From contig SWDT01000186.1 of assembly GCA_009193035.1 (NCBI GenBank), forward strand, positions 124,001 to 188,000: a stretch of DNA of 64,000 nt, read 5' to 3'. Made by a program: the position numbers and the translations under genes. Positions 23,018 through 35,269 of this stretch are shown here, one piece after another. Within the stretch, counting starts at the first letter, position 1, and each line of letters starts with the position of its first letter. The DNA comes from Halicephalobus mephisto. Lineage: Eukaryota > Nematoda > Chromadorea > Rhabditida > Panagrolaimidae. Under the pieces are notes generated by a model that ran no database searches, had not been told where the DNA came from, and saw only the letters and a list, made by a program, of their open reading frames with translations.

Positions 23018-26000
23018 TCAATTTGAACCATCAGATTTCCTGGGGCAACGGTAGGCGGTTTTCATTTCTTCGGTAACTTTGAAAGTAGAACCATGTCCTA
23101 AAAATTTTCATAATATTCAAAAAATTTTAAATATATAATATTTCAAAATTTTTAAAATAAATTTTTTAAATTTAAAAATTTTTAACATTTTCGAAATTTC
23201 AAAATTTTTTAAATTTTTAAAATTATATTTTTTTAAAAATCGATTTTTTTAAATCCGAACTAACCAGGTAAGATGTAATCCGCAAGACAGATGATTTCAG
23301 TCTTTGTTGCTTTCCATAATTTTTCTTGTTCTTCGTTGAGAGCAAACTGCTTCACAATGGAATCGGAATCCAAATCTTTTTCGTCGAAAATCAAGCTACC
23401 TAAAAAATTATAAAATAAAAAAAAATAAATTCGAAAAAAAATCTAAAGAATTTAAAAAAAAACAAAAATTTTTTTTTTGATTTAAAAAAAAATAAAATTT
23501 TGAATTTTAAGAAATAAAAAATAAAATTTTGAATTTTAAAAAAATAAAAAATTAAATTTTGAATTTTAAAAAATTTAAATTTAAAAAAAAATTTAATTTT
23601 AAATTTTAAAAAAGTAAAATTTTTAAAAAATCAAAAATTAAAACTTACCAACGATGGCAATTGTACCGTAACCGCTGACATTTTTGACCACGAGACTGAG
23701 GTCCCTAGGGGATAATCCGGGGGTCAGGAACACATCGGTGTTGTCGCAGAGGGGACGGAAAGGAAGACCGCTTCTTTTGCTGTCCTGGAGGAAATTTATT
23801 TAAAAATGAATAAAAAATTTAAATTCAAAAAATATTTGAGATTCGAACAGACTTCAGAAGGCTTTATGAGATTCTAGAAAATTCTGGAATTTTACGATTT
23901 CAGAAGACTCTAGAAGCTTATATATGATTTTTGAAAATTCTAGATTTTTGGATTTTTATAGGATTCTAGAAAATTCCGAAATTTTATGAGATTTCAGAAG
24001 ACTCCAGAAGCTTATATATGATTTTCGAAGATTCTAGATTTTTTGAATTTCTAAAATTTTTATAAAATTCTAGAAAATTCTGGAATTTTATGAGATTTCA
24101 GAAGACTCTAGAAACTTATAAGATTTCCAAATTTCTAGATTTTTGAATTTTTATAGGATTCTAGAAAATTCCGAAATTTTATGAGATTTCAGAAGACTCC
24201 AGAAGTTCATATATGATTTTCGAAGATTCTAGATTTTTTGAATTTCTAAAATTTTTATAAAATTCTAGAAAATTCTGGAATTTTATGAGATTTCAGAAGA
24301 CTCTAGAAACTTATAAGATTTTCAAATCTCTAGATTTTTGAACTTTTATAGGATTCTAGAAAATTCCGAAATTTTCTACGGTATTTTAGAAAACTCCGAA
24401 AACTTATAAGATTCTGAAAAACTTAGAATTTTCTGGAATCTTCACAAATGCCTGTTTTGAACTTCTAGAATCTTCTGCTGGATTCTGGAAGGTTTTAATC
24501 ATGTCCAAAAACTCAATTTTTAAAAGTTTTTAATTTTTTTAAATTTTAAATTTTTTAAATTTTTTTTATTTTCAGAAAACTCACAAAAGAAGGAGCGGAT
24601 TTCTGGATGTAGACAAACTGTCTGTTGACCATTTTGTTTTCGGTGAGGATATTGGTGTGAGGAAAGAGGTTCAGATTGCCGATGGCACTTACATCCAGAT
24701 GAGTCAAAAGCAAAGTTGAAACATCTTGTAACTTGACCCCATGGGCTGCTAATCCCCCAACTACCGTATTTTTGAATAAAGGAAGTCCTGTGTCAACGAG
24801 GATATAGCATCTTTCGTTTGTCGAAATTTTTTCATCAATGACCAAAGATACAGATGACGAAAATCTTCAAAAAATTATTTATACAGTACCTGTGTTTTAG
24901 ACATTTATGTTCCAATTTTGACAACTTTAATTTAAAAAAATAAAACATTTTAAATAATTTTGTACTTTTATAAGGAATTTTAAAAGTCGTTCTGGATGAA
25001 TTTTTACCTTTTTTTACAAAATTACAAAGTAAAATTTTTGATGTTTTTAAATTAGATATTAGTTTACAGAATACAGTGATTTGTAATATCAAAGTTCGAA
25101 GTCAAAGTTCGAGGTCGAAGTTAAAGTTAAAAATCAAAGTTGGTCGTCAAAGTTGACTATCAAAGTTCGAAGTCAAAGTTGACTATCAAAGTTCGAGGTC
25201 AAAGTTGATCATCAAAATTCGAAGTCAAAGTTAAAGTTAAAAATCAAAATTAATAACCAAAGTTCAGAGTCAAAGTTGACTATAAAGGTCCGAAATTGAA
25301 ATATGATCTTTTTGTTAAGATGTAACTCATGAGTCAAGTTGAGATTGAGGAGATTTAGGTAATATGAAGTAGAATGTTTTAGAACAAAAGATTTTTACAG
25401 TTTCCCAACAACAAAAGTGAAAAGTTCGATTTCCGATTTTGATCCTCGACTTCGACAACATAAAACACAGGATTCTGGAAGTTAACTTCCAATTTCAGAT
25501 CCAGAATTAAGAATTAAGAACTCTGGTTGCCATATTTAAATGTTTTTGAATATTTACGTATTATACACACAGGCCTTGACGTAGAAATTTTCAGTGAATT
25601 TTAATCTATTTTTAGATAAAGTGTCTTCGGGTAGTATAGAGGTTAGTACACATGACGTGAAACTTATGAGATCCAGATTCGAGTCCTGGTCCGAAGACTG
25701 CAGATCCAGGCCTTGCCAGCCGCGATCTGACTACAAACGGCCAAGACACACTCATCAAAGAAAGAACCGAGGTCAGAAGAAGGACCGAGAAGACGATCCT
25801 AGTAAGAGGAAGAATCCCCTGAAGATGATCAGAAAGGCTGAGATGCACAAACAATAGAAAAGAAAAATCCAAAAACCTTAATATGTCATGTTTGTTACCC
25901 TATATCGGAATTGCTTTGAAACGTTCGATAAAGTGCTAAAGTTTTAGATAAAGTAACTGTTGTGGACGCATAGTCCCCAAGACCGGGGATATTCAGAATA

Positions 26001-27396
26001 CCGAAGTCTTAACAGTCCCTTCGCTCCACTGAGGAGTATAAAAGGGAACACTTCGGTGTATCGGTGTGTCCTCCTTGAGTGTAGCTCTGATACTTGGTAA
26101 TATTGTTCCTATTCTTATATTGTGTCTTATTGTTAAGTAAAGACATAACAGTAACAATTTCAAATAAAAACACAAATGATTTCGCGAGATATAGTTGAGT
26201 TAGATTTAAGTCTTTTAGGCTGGATTTAGACTTGGGTCTAAGCTTAGATTAAACTAGATTAGGATGTGTAGAGATAATCCATGAATATTCTTCTTTGTTC
26301 TAACTTCAAAATTGGAACATGTTGCACGCGAAAAAATTAATTTTTTTAATTTTTTAAAAACTTACAAATGTTTTTCCTGTCCGATGGAGTAGTTGCCGTA
26401 GAGGATGGGGACTACGGTAGGGCCGTCGTAAGGTTGTTTGGAAGGGTCTGGCATCGGGATGTAGACGTTGTTGAAATTCAGTCCATTGAAGTTGAAGTCG
26501 GACGTCTGATCCGTGGGTTTCGAGGGCGGTTGGGGCAGGACCACCTGAGGGGGTCTAGGTGGAACTAGTCTGTAATGAGCAGGTCTAAACTGGAGGACTT
26601 GGTGGTTGATGTAGTTATTTCTGATGAAGGAGCGTTTTACTCTGGCTGATTTCATGTATCCTAGAAAAATTATTGAATTATCATTTCGTCGTTATCTAAT
26701 GCTGAATTCTAAATCACAAAAACCAATATTACATAAGGACTTTTTGGATGAGAAATCGTCATTCCCAGTCACTATCCGGGGCAATTTGTGCAGCGGTCAG
26801 AAATGACAGCTCTAGTGAAAATTGGATAGTGACTGAATGATGACAGAAATCAGTCACTATCCAGACAATATCATCAGTACTATGATAGTGACTTGATAGA
26901 CATGTAATCAATCACTATTCAAGACTGTTCTAAACCTGTCAGACATTACAGCTCCAATTACATTCCTGGATAGTGACCAAATTAAGCTTTTTCAGTCACT
27001 ATTCAAACAGCAATATTCCTACTTGGATAGTGACTTGGTTAGATCCAAAAGTAGTCACTATCTGAGACAATTTTGAAATTTCTCCAAAATTACTGTTCTA
27101 ATCAGTTATTTGCATAGTGACTAACTTTGACGATTAACCGTGTTTTTAGTCACTATCCAAGTTATCTTTATGAAAAGTAATTATTTTTTAAGTCTTCGAC
27201 TTACTCTCCGGTTTGAACTGCGGTTTCGGCAAAAATGGCAATGAAGCGAAAAGTGAACCTTTTGTAGATTTTTTATTTGCTAAAAAAGTGGATTTTTAAT
27301 ATGAAATAAAAAGTAAAACTTACAATGGAAATCAAATCCATAATTTCCGACAAAAATCAACAAAGTAGTTAATAAAAAAATATAATTTCGGACCAT
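23018..27396 (-). CDS. Secreted metallo-beta-lactamase-fold protein, likely inactive (MBLAC1/SWIP-10-like)
   Basis: Seven minus-strand exons (27396-27324, 27279-27205, 26660-26366, 24864-24585, 23784-23649, 23399-23265, 23097-23018) keep phase throughout and give 357 residues. A signal peptide (about 1-20) precedes a Pro-rich linker, then an MBL-fold domain from about residue 148. YILVDTG, IGNLNLFP, LADYILPGHG and the spacing match the MBLAC1 group. Active members bind zinc through HxHxDH, a TPGH His, an Asp in GDL and a final His. Here the first motif reads THLDVSAIGN (202-211), TPGH reads TPGL (His lost at 265) and GDL reads GSL (288). Only H203 and H333 remain, so hydrolase activity is unlikely. 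A scaffold or binding role is inference. The acceptor of exon 4 (TTGAAG) is non-consensus. Confidence 0.8.
23820..24510. repeat. TTCTAGAAAATTCCGAAATTT tandem repeat
   Basis: Units of about 60 bp, arranged in higher-order blocks of about 180 bp, contain GAGATTTCAGAAGACTC. They lie in an intron of the MBL-fold gene. Related AGATTCTGGAA words also occur at 36.2-36.5 and 63.7-64.0 kb. Confidence 0.7.
25085..25300. repeat. AAAGTTCGAAGTCAAAGTTGA repeat
   Basis: Short, irregular tandem repeats of AAAGTTGACTATC and AAAGTTCGAGGTC, intronic. Confidence 0.7.
25625..25697 (+). tRNA. tRNA-like sequence, probably a pseudogene or SINE head
   Basis: The 73-nt sequence folds as a tRNA. The acceptor stem CTTCGGG/TCCGAAG has one G-U pair. 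T8 and A9 are present. The D arm is GTAT-AGAGGTTA-GTAC, with the expected GG and A. The T loop is TTCGAGT. Two defects argue against function: the anticodon loop has 8 nt (CGTGAAAC), so the isotype is unclear, and the pair closing the T loop is A-C. No T-tract terminator follows; instead a purine-rich GC island continues to about 25870. It may be a decayed tRNA gene or the head of a tRNA-derived SINE. Confidence 0.55.
25958..26150 (+). mobile_element. Solo LTR with 5-bp target duplication
   Basis: The 193-bp segment begins TGTTGTGG and ends CATAACA (TGTT...AACA ends). It is flanked by a perfect 5-bp direct repeat GTAAC at 25953-25957 and 26151-26155. Inside there is a TATA box (TATAAAAGG at 26037) and a downstream region suited to transcription start, as in LTR promoters. 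Five-bp duplications are usual for Ty3/Gypsy and BEL/Pao elements. No reverse transcriptase frame is nearby, so this is a recombined solo LTR inside an intron of the MBL-fold gene. Confidence 0.8.
26745..27165. repeat. GGATAGTGACT palindromic array, copy 5
   Basis: The reverse complement of the 12.4- and 15.7-kb arrays, with about twelve alternating words and the TCAGAAATGACAGCT hairpin. It lies in an intron of the MBL-fold gene, between exons 2 and 3. Confidence 0.9.
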
Positions 27397-29284
27397 TTTT
27401 GATTAATTTTACGCAATTTTAGAGATGGGATTTCTTAAAGCCTTCCTGTGGCGTAAAAGCGAGTGACCACTTTCGCAAGTGTCAACTCGTCTCGGGGCGG
27501 TCATCATCAAAGTAAACATTCAAAGACCAGACTTGCCTAAAAACTCCCGATTTTTTACAAAAGCAAAATGAAGGACCAAAAAATCAAAAATACCGAATAG
27601 GGAAATGATTCATTTGATCGAAAATTAAGGATCTTGAAAAGAATCTTGTTGAGAAACAAATGCAGGACGTAAACCGGGTCTTGACACGACAGTCCCTGAA
27701 AGGTACGGTAGACGTGCGCAGTTGTTTTTTGCGACTGAATCATTATTATTTTTCTAATTCAATTATTATTTTTCCAATTCAATTATTTTTTCCCCCTATT
27801 TTCGATATATTGTTTTTTTTTTAAATTTCCATGTTATTTTTTTAATTTTTATAAATAATTTTTTAATTTATATATGTTATTTTCTAAATTTTGATGTATT
27901 GTTTTTTTAATTTTGATGTTGTTTTTTTGGTTTTGATTTCTTATTTCCTTTGATGAGCTAATATATTGTTTTTTAGAATAAATAAGTGAACTTCCTCAAG
28001 AACCCTACCAATATTACGGCAGTTGAAAAACACTGCGAACTCTGAAGTGGATTGTGGTTTCCCCTAGGACTTGATCGACGGAGTGCTCTTCCACAAGAGG
28101 TTTTCCACAATAAACGTGTCTGTAATGGTAGTAAAAGGAAAACGTACTTAGTCACTACTTGTCTCAATTGACCTTTGTTTTCGGTTTTTGACGCGAACAT
28201 GTTGTACTTGAACATAAATGAAGTTCTTGGTTATCAAGGATTTCGTGACAGGAGTTTATTTTACTTTTCAGGCTACTTTTCAAAGAGGATTGTACTTGAA
28301 AAAGTGAAGTTATTGTAGTTATTAAGGATTTCGTGACGGTAGTTAATTTTACTTATTAGGTTACTCGTTGAAGGGGGTTTTGATTCATATATGGAAGTAA
28401 AAGATTTAATCATGATCATTAGCAAATTCGTGGTGGGAATTGTTTCTTTCAGCTTTAGGAGTTTCGTGATCAGGATTTATTTTCCAGACTACTTTTGAAG
28501 CGAATTTCCATATATGAAGATGACAAACTTAATCATGATCATCGGAAATTTCGTGGCAAGAGTTCATTTCTTTTTCTCAATGTCAGGGAATTTGTGGCAA
28601 ATTTTTTTTTTACCTTCGACGTCAAATTTTAGTTGTACTCGAACTTGAGTGAAGTTGTGGTCATTAGGAGCTCTGGCGAGAAGTGATTTTGCGCTTTTCT
28701 CGCGTTACTTTTTGACGCGAACTTTCACCCATTTGAGAACAAACGAATCCATAATGACAATTAAGGGCTTTCGTGGCGAAAGTTGACTTTGTTTTACTTT
28801 TACGTTGATTCTTGATGCGAAATTTGTGTTTAAAAATGAAGCAATGATGATTATCGGAATTTTCGCGACGAAAATCGATTTTGTATTTCATAATATTTAA
28901 TTTTTCTAGGTCTTTTTGCAACTAGTTTGATAACTTGTTATGATCTTTAGGAATGTATTACGGTATTTTTAAAAGATTCTATTTTTTCGATGGCCAAAAC
29001 CATATTATTAATGATATTTTAATTCAAAAAAGTCAGCGCGTTTATTTTTTTCTTCGCAGATTTTTTTCAGGAAATCCTACAGATTATAATCATTTTATTT
29101 ATGGTATTTTTATAATTTTTTCCTCAAATTGACCGAAATAATAACATTCATGACTTTTTTAAAAAGTTCCTTCGCGCCCTTTGTTTCTTTGTGAATTTTC
29201 GCTTCGGGAAATTCCTCTCGCGCGCTGAATGTTTCGTAACTTGAATTTTCAGAAAGTTCTGATTTCGCTTTTTGGATCTGATTC
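27397..29284. other. Divergent promoter region of the MBL-fold and zinc-finger genes
   Basis: The two genes start back to back here. No gene was found. 28200-28900 contains diverged repeats of about 70-90 bp with AAATTCGTGGCGAAAGTT and TTAATCATGATCAT words. A likely trans-splice acceptor TTTTCAG ends at 29252, 33 bp before the zinc-finger start codon. Confidence 0.5.
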
Positions 29285-31003
29285 ATGTCATCTTCATTCT
29301 TGGCAGTGTCCTCTCGTGTCAAAGAAGGTCTTTGTCCTCATTGCTTGTTTACTGGGAAAACCAAAACGGATTTGGACGAACATGTCCGAAGTGTTCATTA
29401 CAAAATCGATCTCACTAATGTCGAAGTTGATCCGGGAAATGTGGGTTTTCATAAAAATGTAGTTTCTGCATAACTTTGAATGTATATGGAACGAAATTTA
29501 TATATGCAAATTTTAATTTTCATATAAATTTTAATTTTTATATGAATTTTGGTTTTTTATATGAATTAAAAATTTCGTTTTAGATTTTATGTAACTTGAT
29601 TTATACACAAGTTCTGATTTCCGCACAAATTTCAAATCTTCTACATGAATTTTGATTTTTTAGCAAAATTTCAAATTTTTATATTAATTTTCAAAGTTAT
29701 GTTTTAATTTCTACATGAATTTTAAACTTATGTAAATGTTGATTTTTGCATAATTTTTCCAGATCCAATGTCGGTATTGTTTGGAAATCGTCAAGGAACT
29801 CGACTACAAGAACCATTTGAGTCTCGCTCATCTGGATGTCAGAGGATCTCTGGTGGGATTTCATATATCCATTTTTACTCTAGTTTCGTTCTTTAGCATC
29901 CCACAGCGTTTTCGTTGAATCCTACCACCAGTAAGGATGGATTGATGGTGGAAATCCCCTCTGTGAATAATTGGATAATTGATTACAGTCAAGAAGTCTT
30001 CTATGATCCCGTTTTCAAATACGATTGGTTGTGAGTTTTTCGATTTTTAAATAAACTCTAGTCTGTGTTCCAGAGGACAATACAAAAGCTATTTCCATGC
30101 GGAAGGCGAAGAACGGGTCTATCCGATATCTCAGGATTATGTCGATTACTTCAAATACCAGCATGGAAAAAGGAGAGATGCAGCTACCAGGTTCCATTGG
30201 AAATGCCCCGGATGTAAAGTTAAATTTGCTTTCCATTACCGTACACTGAGGATGCTGATATTAGGAGCTTGTGCTCATATAATCATCCACCATGAAACAG
30301 ATTCGTATCTGAAGAAATTAGCCGAGACAGAACTGTAAGTTTTAATTTTGGTCAACCAAATCGAGTGATTTCCGGCGGGTACTGTAGGGATAGTTGTGAT
30401 TTTTAAGATGTTTATTGAGTTTCATATATGAAACTTGAGTTTAGAAGATGGAGTTTAATACCCTGTATGATCCTAATTGAGGACTTTTCAGATCCATCTA
30501 GAAGAGAAATGCTTTCAAAATGTAGATTACGAAATCGTAAAATTCAAAAATACTACAAAAGTCGAAATTTCGGGTCATTTTCGATTCTAAAAACATCTAG
30601 AAATTCACGTCAAGACAAGTATAAAAATATTCCTTTATAATTTTTATATTATGATCACACTCTTTATTACAAATGCCGTTATTACCCCGTTTTTAATTCA
30701 TTGTATTTCAGACAGTTCTTCAATACTTTCCATAAAACCAATTTCGAAATTATCAAACGGCCTTCACCAGGACGATCAATGTCGGACTACATTTTAACCG
30801 GACGGGAAGCAGAAATGATGATTGAGGAACTGAGGCCAGTAAATGCAGTGCCATCGGCAGTAAATTCAAATCAGCATTTCACTTGTAAATATTGTTTCCA
30901 ATACTTTGAAACAGAAGAGTCGTTCACGTCACACATAATCAGTTACCACAATAACCCCCGTCGGAACGGTCTTCAAGAACCCAAACCCAGTGGACTCACG
31001 TGA
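29285..31003 (+). CDS. C2H2 zinc-finger protein
   Basis: Five exons (29285-29458, 29763-29852, 29897-30030, 30074-30334, 30712-31003) keep phase and give 316 residues. Three classical fingers are visible: C17-x2-C20-x12-H33-x4-H38, C61-x2-C64-x11-H76-x4-H81 and C278-x2-C281-x12-H294-x4-H299. A further CPGC pair near residue 170 lies in a region rich in Trp, Tyr and Phe and may form a separate zinc site. The spread-out fingers suggest a nuclear protein that binds nucleic acid or protein, rather than a tandem-finger DNA reader. The start is fixed by an in-frame TGA six bases upstream. The gene converges on pop-1, whose stop lies 120 bp away. The ortholog is not recognised. Confidence 0.8.
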
Positions 31004-31123
31004 TAGTGCTTAGAAAAACCAAGTCGCGAAAAATTATACTTGCCAACTTTTATCTACAACACTTTCTAAAACGGTAAACACCTCCAAAATTACTCGTATT
31101 ATTTGAAAAACTCAAAATGCCGG

Positions 31124-32903
31124 CTATTCAGAATTCGTTACAGTTGCCGTCTCGGTACCTTCCGTTTTCGGAATGAGAGAGGACGGGTGAACAATTGGGG
31201 CGTTGGACACCGGAGGCGTGAAGTTGAACGGGAAAGTGAATGGGTTCATCCCAAAGCCAAATGGGGAAGGCATCATTCCGAAGTTCGACATTCCGCCAGG
31301 GAACATTGATTGAGGAGCTGGGAACTGGCTACTGGGCAATCCCTGAGTTGGTCCGGCTCCGTGAACATCTGGCAAGTCCATGGACCCCGGGGTTGGCGGA
31401 CTCGTGTCACCAGAACTGCTCGAGTGTTCTCCATCATCGCAAACGTTGAGACAACGCTTCTTTCTCTTGCAATGACGACACCATCGATCTTGATTATCAA
31501 TTCCGAACCGGGCCCTGCACTTCTTGGACTCGATGTTCTCTAAAAAGTCATAAGCTAACAAAACGGTGAAGATTTAAATTGAAACCAAAAGACCTAGGAA
31601 GTCCCAAAGTACAAGGTAAACACACACCATTATTACTGCGGTCCTGTTTTCTTTGTGCTTTCTTCTTCTTATGAATGGCGTAGTTATCCCGGGCTGACCA
31701 TCCAGGGTACAGTCTACTATGTTCTTCCTTCAAGACGGTCGCCTTCTCATAGTACTTCTTCTGTTCGTCTTCCGGTAGTTCTTGCCACATTTTCCCGAGG
31801 ACGGCGTTCAATTCTGCCGACTGTTTAGTTGCATTACCTTCCTGTTCCAGCAACTTCGGCCTGTTCTCCTTCATGAAGATCATAAAAGCGTTCAATGGCT
31901 TCTTGATGTGAACTTTCGGTTTCTCATCTACGCTGCTTCTGTTTTCCTTGGTGGACTTGGGGGTCTTAATAGGTCCTGGTGCTGATTTCGGGGTGGGTGG
32001 AGTTGAGATCTGAGCAAATGCCGAGGAAGATGACGGTTGAAACAGGTTCATAGCTGCGGCCTGTTGCTGATACATGGCTGCTGCCCTCCTTTGATGACTT
32101 ACTAGAAGGGCCGTCTGGTATTGAGGAGATAAGGCCATCATGGGAATGTAGGCCGGGGAAAAGTACGGAGAAGTCTAAGAAAATAAGTTCTTGATCAGTA
32201 CTGTTTTCTGATGGACGAATGAATGGGAAATAAGATTAAAAGTAACAAAACTCACCATAGCTATCATCGAAGCGATTCCACTATTGACATTCACTGGATT
32301 TGGCATAGGAGCTGAAATTCAAGAATGACGACGAAATCATACAAACGAGAAAGCGTAAATTGACTTTTGATAAATCGTCTTGAAGCGAATTTTCAAAATC
32401 CGAGTTTTAGGTACGCATTTGAAAAGGTTAAACTGAACTTTGGAATGTTCAGTGAATTTCGAATAGCTGCGATGAAATCACTGAAGGTTTTAGTGCTGTA
32501 CTAGACTCAAGATGATTCAAAAAGGATTCTGAAGACTTTAAAAGCCTGTAGTTCATTTTAGAAAATTGTAAATTCCTAAAGTTTAGTTTGGCAAATAAAA
32601 TCGGAAATGAATACTGTTATGAAGTTGCCTCAACACGAATTTGCAAGAACTGACAAAACTTAATTCTGTTGTAAAGGTCAAATCGACCCGAAATTCTCCA
32701 AGACATTGGAATCTCTTACTGGATTTTGGGGAATTTAAAATCCTAGCTTTACAGAAATCCAACTTACTTCCGAAACTACTGGCAGTCTCCACCTCGGCTT
32801 CATAGGCAATCTCCTGTTTATCGTTCTGAAGCTGCTCCGCTCCCTCGATGATTTCCTCATTGTCTTCTCTTCTGAAGACCTTAACTTCGTCTTCTTCAGA
32901 CAT
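31124..32903 (-). CDS. pop-1: TCF/LEF transcription factor, POP-1-like
   Basis: Four minus-strand exons (32903-32768, 32311-32256, 32174-31628, 31539-31124) keep phase and give 384 residues, somewhat shorter than Caenorhabditis POP-1. The N-terminus (EDEVKVFRRED) matches the acidic beta-catenin-binding region of TCF proteins. A Gln/Ala/Ser-rich linker follows, then an HMG box at about residues 153-230 (KKPLNAFMIFMKENR, GWSARDNYAIHKKKK) with a basic tail, then a C-clamp with cysteines 254, 267, 270 and 276. The C-terminus is rich in Pro, Phe, Met and Gly. The protein is the nuclear effector of Wnt/beta-catenin signalling: it represses targets alone and activates them with SYS-1/beta-catenin, as in asymmetric division. 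A TTTTTAG acceptor lies just upstream of the start codon. Confidence 0.92.
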
Positions 32904-33985
32904 TCCAAATACTAAAAATAATTCCCAAATTACAAAAGTTCATAAATCCGAGATTAATCAAAAAACGACAACGTCAATTTGTACAAGATTTGAAATATGT
33001 TAGAGCGGCAAGTTTGTAAAACAAGAAGGAAAAAGTGGCGGCAAAATCGGTTTGATCCTTGGTGGGAAACGCGCGCTTTTTGGTCAGAACAGACTTGTGC
33101 GTAAAGAACGACTGGCACTGCGCGAACAAGCAGGCAAAACGGTCCTGGACTGAGTGCTCTGATCTCGTTTTGAATGAAAGATGCCGCTGACCTATTGCGG
33201 CAAGAGGCGCGAAGAAGCTCCTAGGGCTTGTTTGTCCGCAGATTCTGCCATCGGACAAAACTTGGGAAAGTTAAAATGGGAAACAATTAAGGACATAAGG
33301 CGATCAATTGGAATATCGATAGTTTGAGACCTAGATGCAGAAGACTGTTGGGAACATTATCCTAAAACCAACCATTATTGAAAAAACAAGTTTTAATGCT
33401 TAAGACTCACCTGGTTTATATCTGAAATACTGGGAAATTTGGTTCAGAGCGGAATCTAATTTGTAGCTGTGGAATCAGAAATGCCGAAGATGACTCGATC
33501 GCCGCGGTCAACAGATTGCGCGATAACAAGACTAAAGATGTTATTTGTCGGCAATTCAAAGGGCTCTCTCGGTCTCACCTTAGATCAACCACGAAAGCTT
33601 CACGACATCACTGGCTGGGCCCAGCTCTGATTGGGAAGCGAAACAAGAATAATACCAAAATTCTAGGTAAAAATAGCAGCAAATAGTTTCGTTTCGGGAC
33701 CGAGGATGGAGTCCACACCGATAGGCACGTTCCTGAAAAGAAATGATATATGGAAATCAGGGATATCTAGCAAAAAATTATGTAAAACACTGGCCTCAAT
33801 TTTCGACCTCCGGATGCAGTGGAGTTCTGTTGTCTCGCGCGGAAATTGCCTGAATACAGTATTTGTTCATTCTTTTTTGAATGTTTGTGGATTGTTTGGC
33901 TTCTCCGAAGTATCCATTATCCTGATATATTTCGTAATTTTGATTTTCACATTTTTCATTTCTTATTTCTTATTTCTGTTTTCTA
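32904..33985. other. Divergent intergenic region, pop-1 promoter side
   Basis: The sequence is more complex than other intergenic DNA and includes GC-richer stretches at 33000-33250 and 33480-33640. Open frames here use non-ATG starts or lack domains. It probably carries pop-1 upstream control sequence or 5' UTR exons. A 95-codon ATG frame at 33706-33993 ends in a hydrophobic stretch; there is no further support. Confidence 0.45.
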
Positions 33986-35051
33986 ATGTCTAATTTTGCA
34001 AAGTCATTACCTGACGATGATACTATAGCTAGAACGAAAGAACTTTTGAGGAAGAAAGAGGAACTTGAGGCCGAATTGAGGAGAATCGAACATGAGCTCC
34101 AGAAGATGACCACTTTCTCTTGTTCTGACGGAAATATGCATTCTTCAGATCCTGAAGTATCGTTGGAGAGGAGGTTCGCAGTCAATTACTCTATCAAGAA
34201 CCGATGGGATGTGTTTAGTTGTAATTTCCATCAAAAAACGAATTTCGAAACGTCATCCGCCTTCGATCTTCGAGGAACCTTCATTTCCAGGAAAAAAGAG
34301 ACATTTTCCATATATGGAAAAAGACCCAATCTTGCTCAATTAGTCGATGGCAGGAAAATTGACCAAAAACGGTACTACATCGGATGCATGACTGGACTCG
34401 TGGGTTTTTTCGTTTTTAAAAGTCCAACTTAATTTTCTTTAATTTTCAGATTCAAGAACACGTTCAAACGGTTTTTAAAGAGGAAACCGAATCGTGGTCT
34501 AGGAAGTTGTATCAATGCAATGTTGTTGTTTATCATGAAAACATGGTTAATTTCCCGAAGTGCATGCAGCGGAAGTTCATGCTGGCGGCCATGAGCGGGT
34601 TCGACTTTGAAGCCGTTTCTGAACTTGTGGATTTGAATGGTCTGGACTCCGGAAAAATGTCTTCCGAGTTCACTAAAACCATTGAAGAGTACAAAGCAGT
34701 TTCTAAATTTATCCGAAAATGCTACGGAGCCGGAATGCAGATGCCCTTCGACGGCCGGATCATAGCCATCGTCATCAACGACGAGGAAATTGCCCAGGAT
34801 GTCGAAGAAGCCGTCGTTCTTCTTGGTGGATGTCCTGTTGTCATGTAAGTCCTAATCTTATGTAAAAGCCACTTTCTAATCTTTTTAGTGATGAAAAACA
34901 CAAAGTCCCGTTTGGCATATCTCACATCATCCACGAGCGCAAGAAAATCAAAGACAAATCGATCGGCTTCACTTATAGAATTGATTATCATACGTTTTTC
35001 AAGGACTTGGAGATAGAATTTGATCGTCTAAGAGTCAGAGCTCTTGAGTGA
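33986..35051 (+). CDS. Unknown protein with N-terminal coiled coil
   Basis: Three exons (33986-34399, 34450-34844, 34889-35051) join in phases 0 and 2 and give 323 residues. Residues 10-45 form a charged heptad-like helix (KELLRKKEELEAELRRIEHELQK), shown here in two parts as KELLRKKEELEAE and LRRIEHELQK. The rest is a mixed alpha/beta sequence without signal peptide or membrane segment. Hydrophobic stretches such as GRIIAIVIND and AVVLLGGCPVVI look like core strands. I do not recognise the family. The final codon overlaps a poly(A) signal AATAAA at 35051. A decayed partial copy lies just downstream, so the gene has been duplicated locally. An additional upstream coding exon is possible, since no acceptor directly precedes the ATG. 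Confidence 0.7.
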
Positions 35052-35269
35052 ATAAATAACGATTGTAAGTTTATTTGCAAACTACCTGAAATTAACTAAC
35101 AGTTGGTGCAACTGTAATTCACATCAATTTTCTACCGTATCTGGATTCTTTAATTTAAATGTAGTCTACGAGGAACTACAGGTCATTGAACAAATAACAC
35201 AGTATTAACTTGTTAATAGAAAAGGACAATTTTTAGTACCAACTTTCTAAATAAAACAGGTTCCGAATC

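Noticed and set aside
25625..25697. Functional tRNA gene
   Set aside because: The eight-base anticodon loop, broken T-stem closing pair and absence of a T-tract terminator make function unlikely; kept only as a tRNA-like feature.
25594..25872. Overlapping 86-87 codon frames on both strands
   Set aside because: They cover the tRNA-like sequence and its purine-rich tail. No start context or domain; the basic composition simply reflects the purine run.
31103..31543. Several plus-strand open frames of 67-77 codons
   Set aside because: Antisense shadows of the POP-1 C-clamp and C-terminal exon.
32974..33258. 94-codon minus frame upstream of pop-1
   Set aside because: It starts at TTG, has no domain and does not splice in phase to pop-1. 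It is more likely promoter or 5' UTR.
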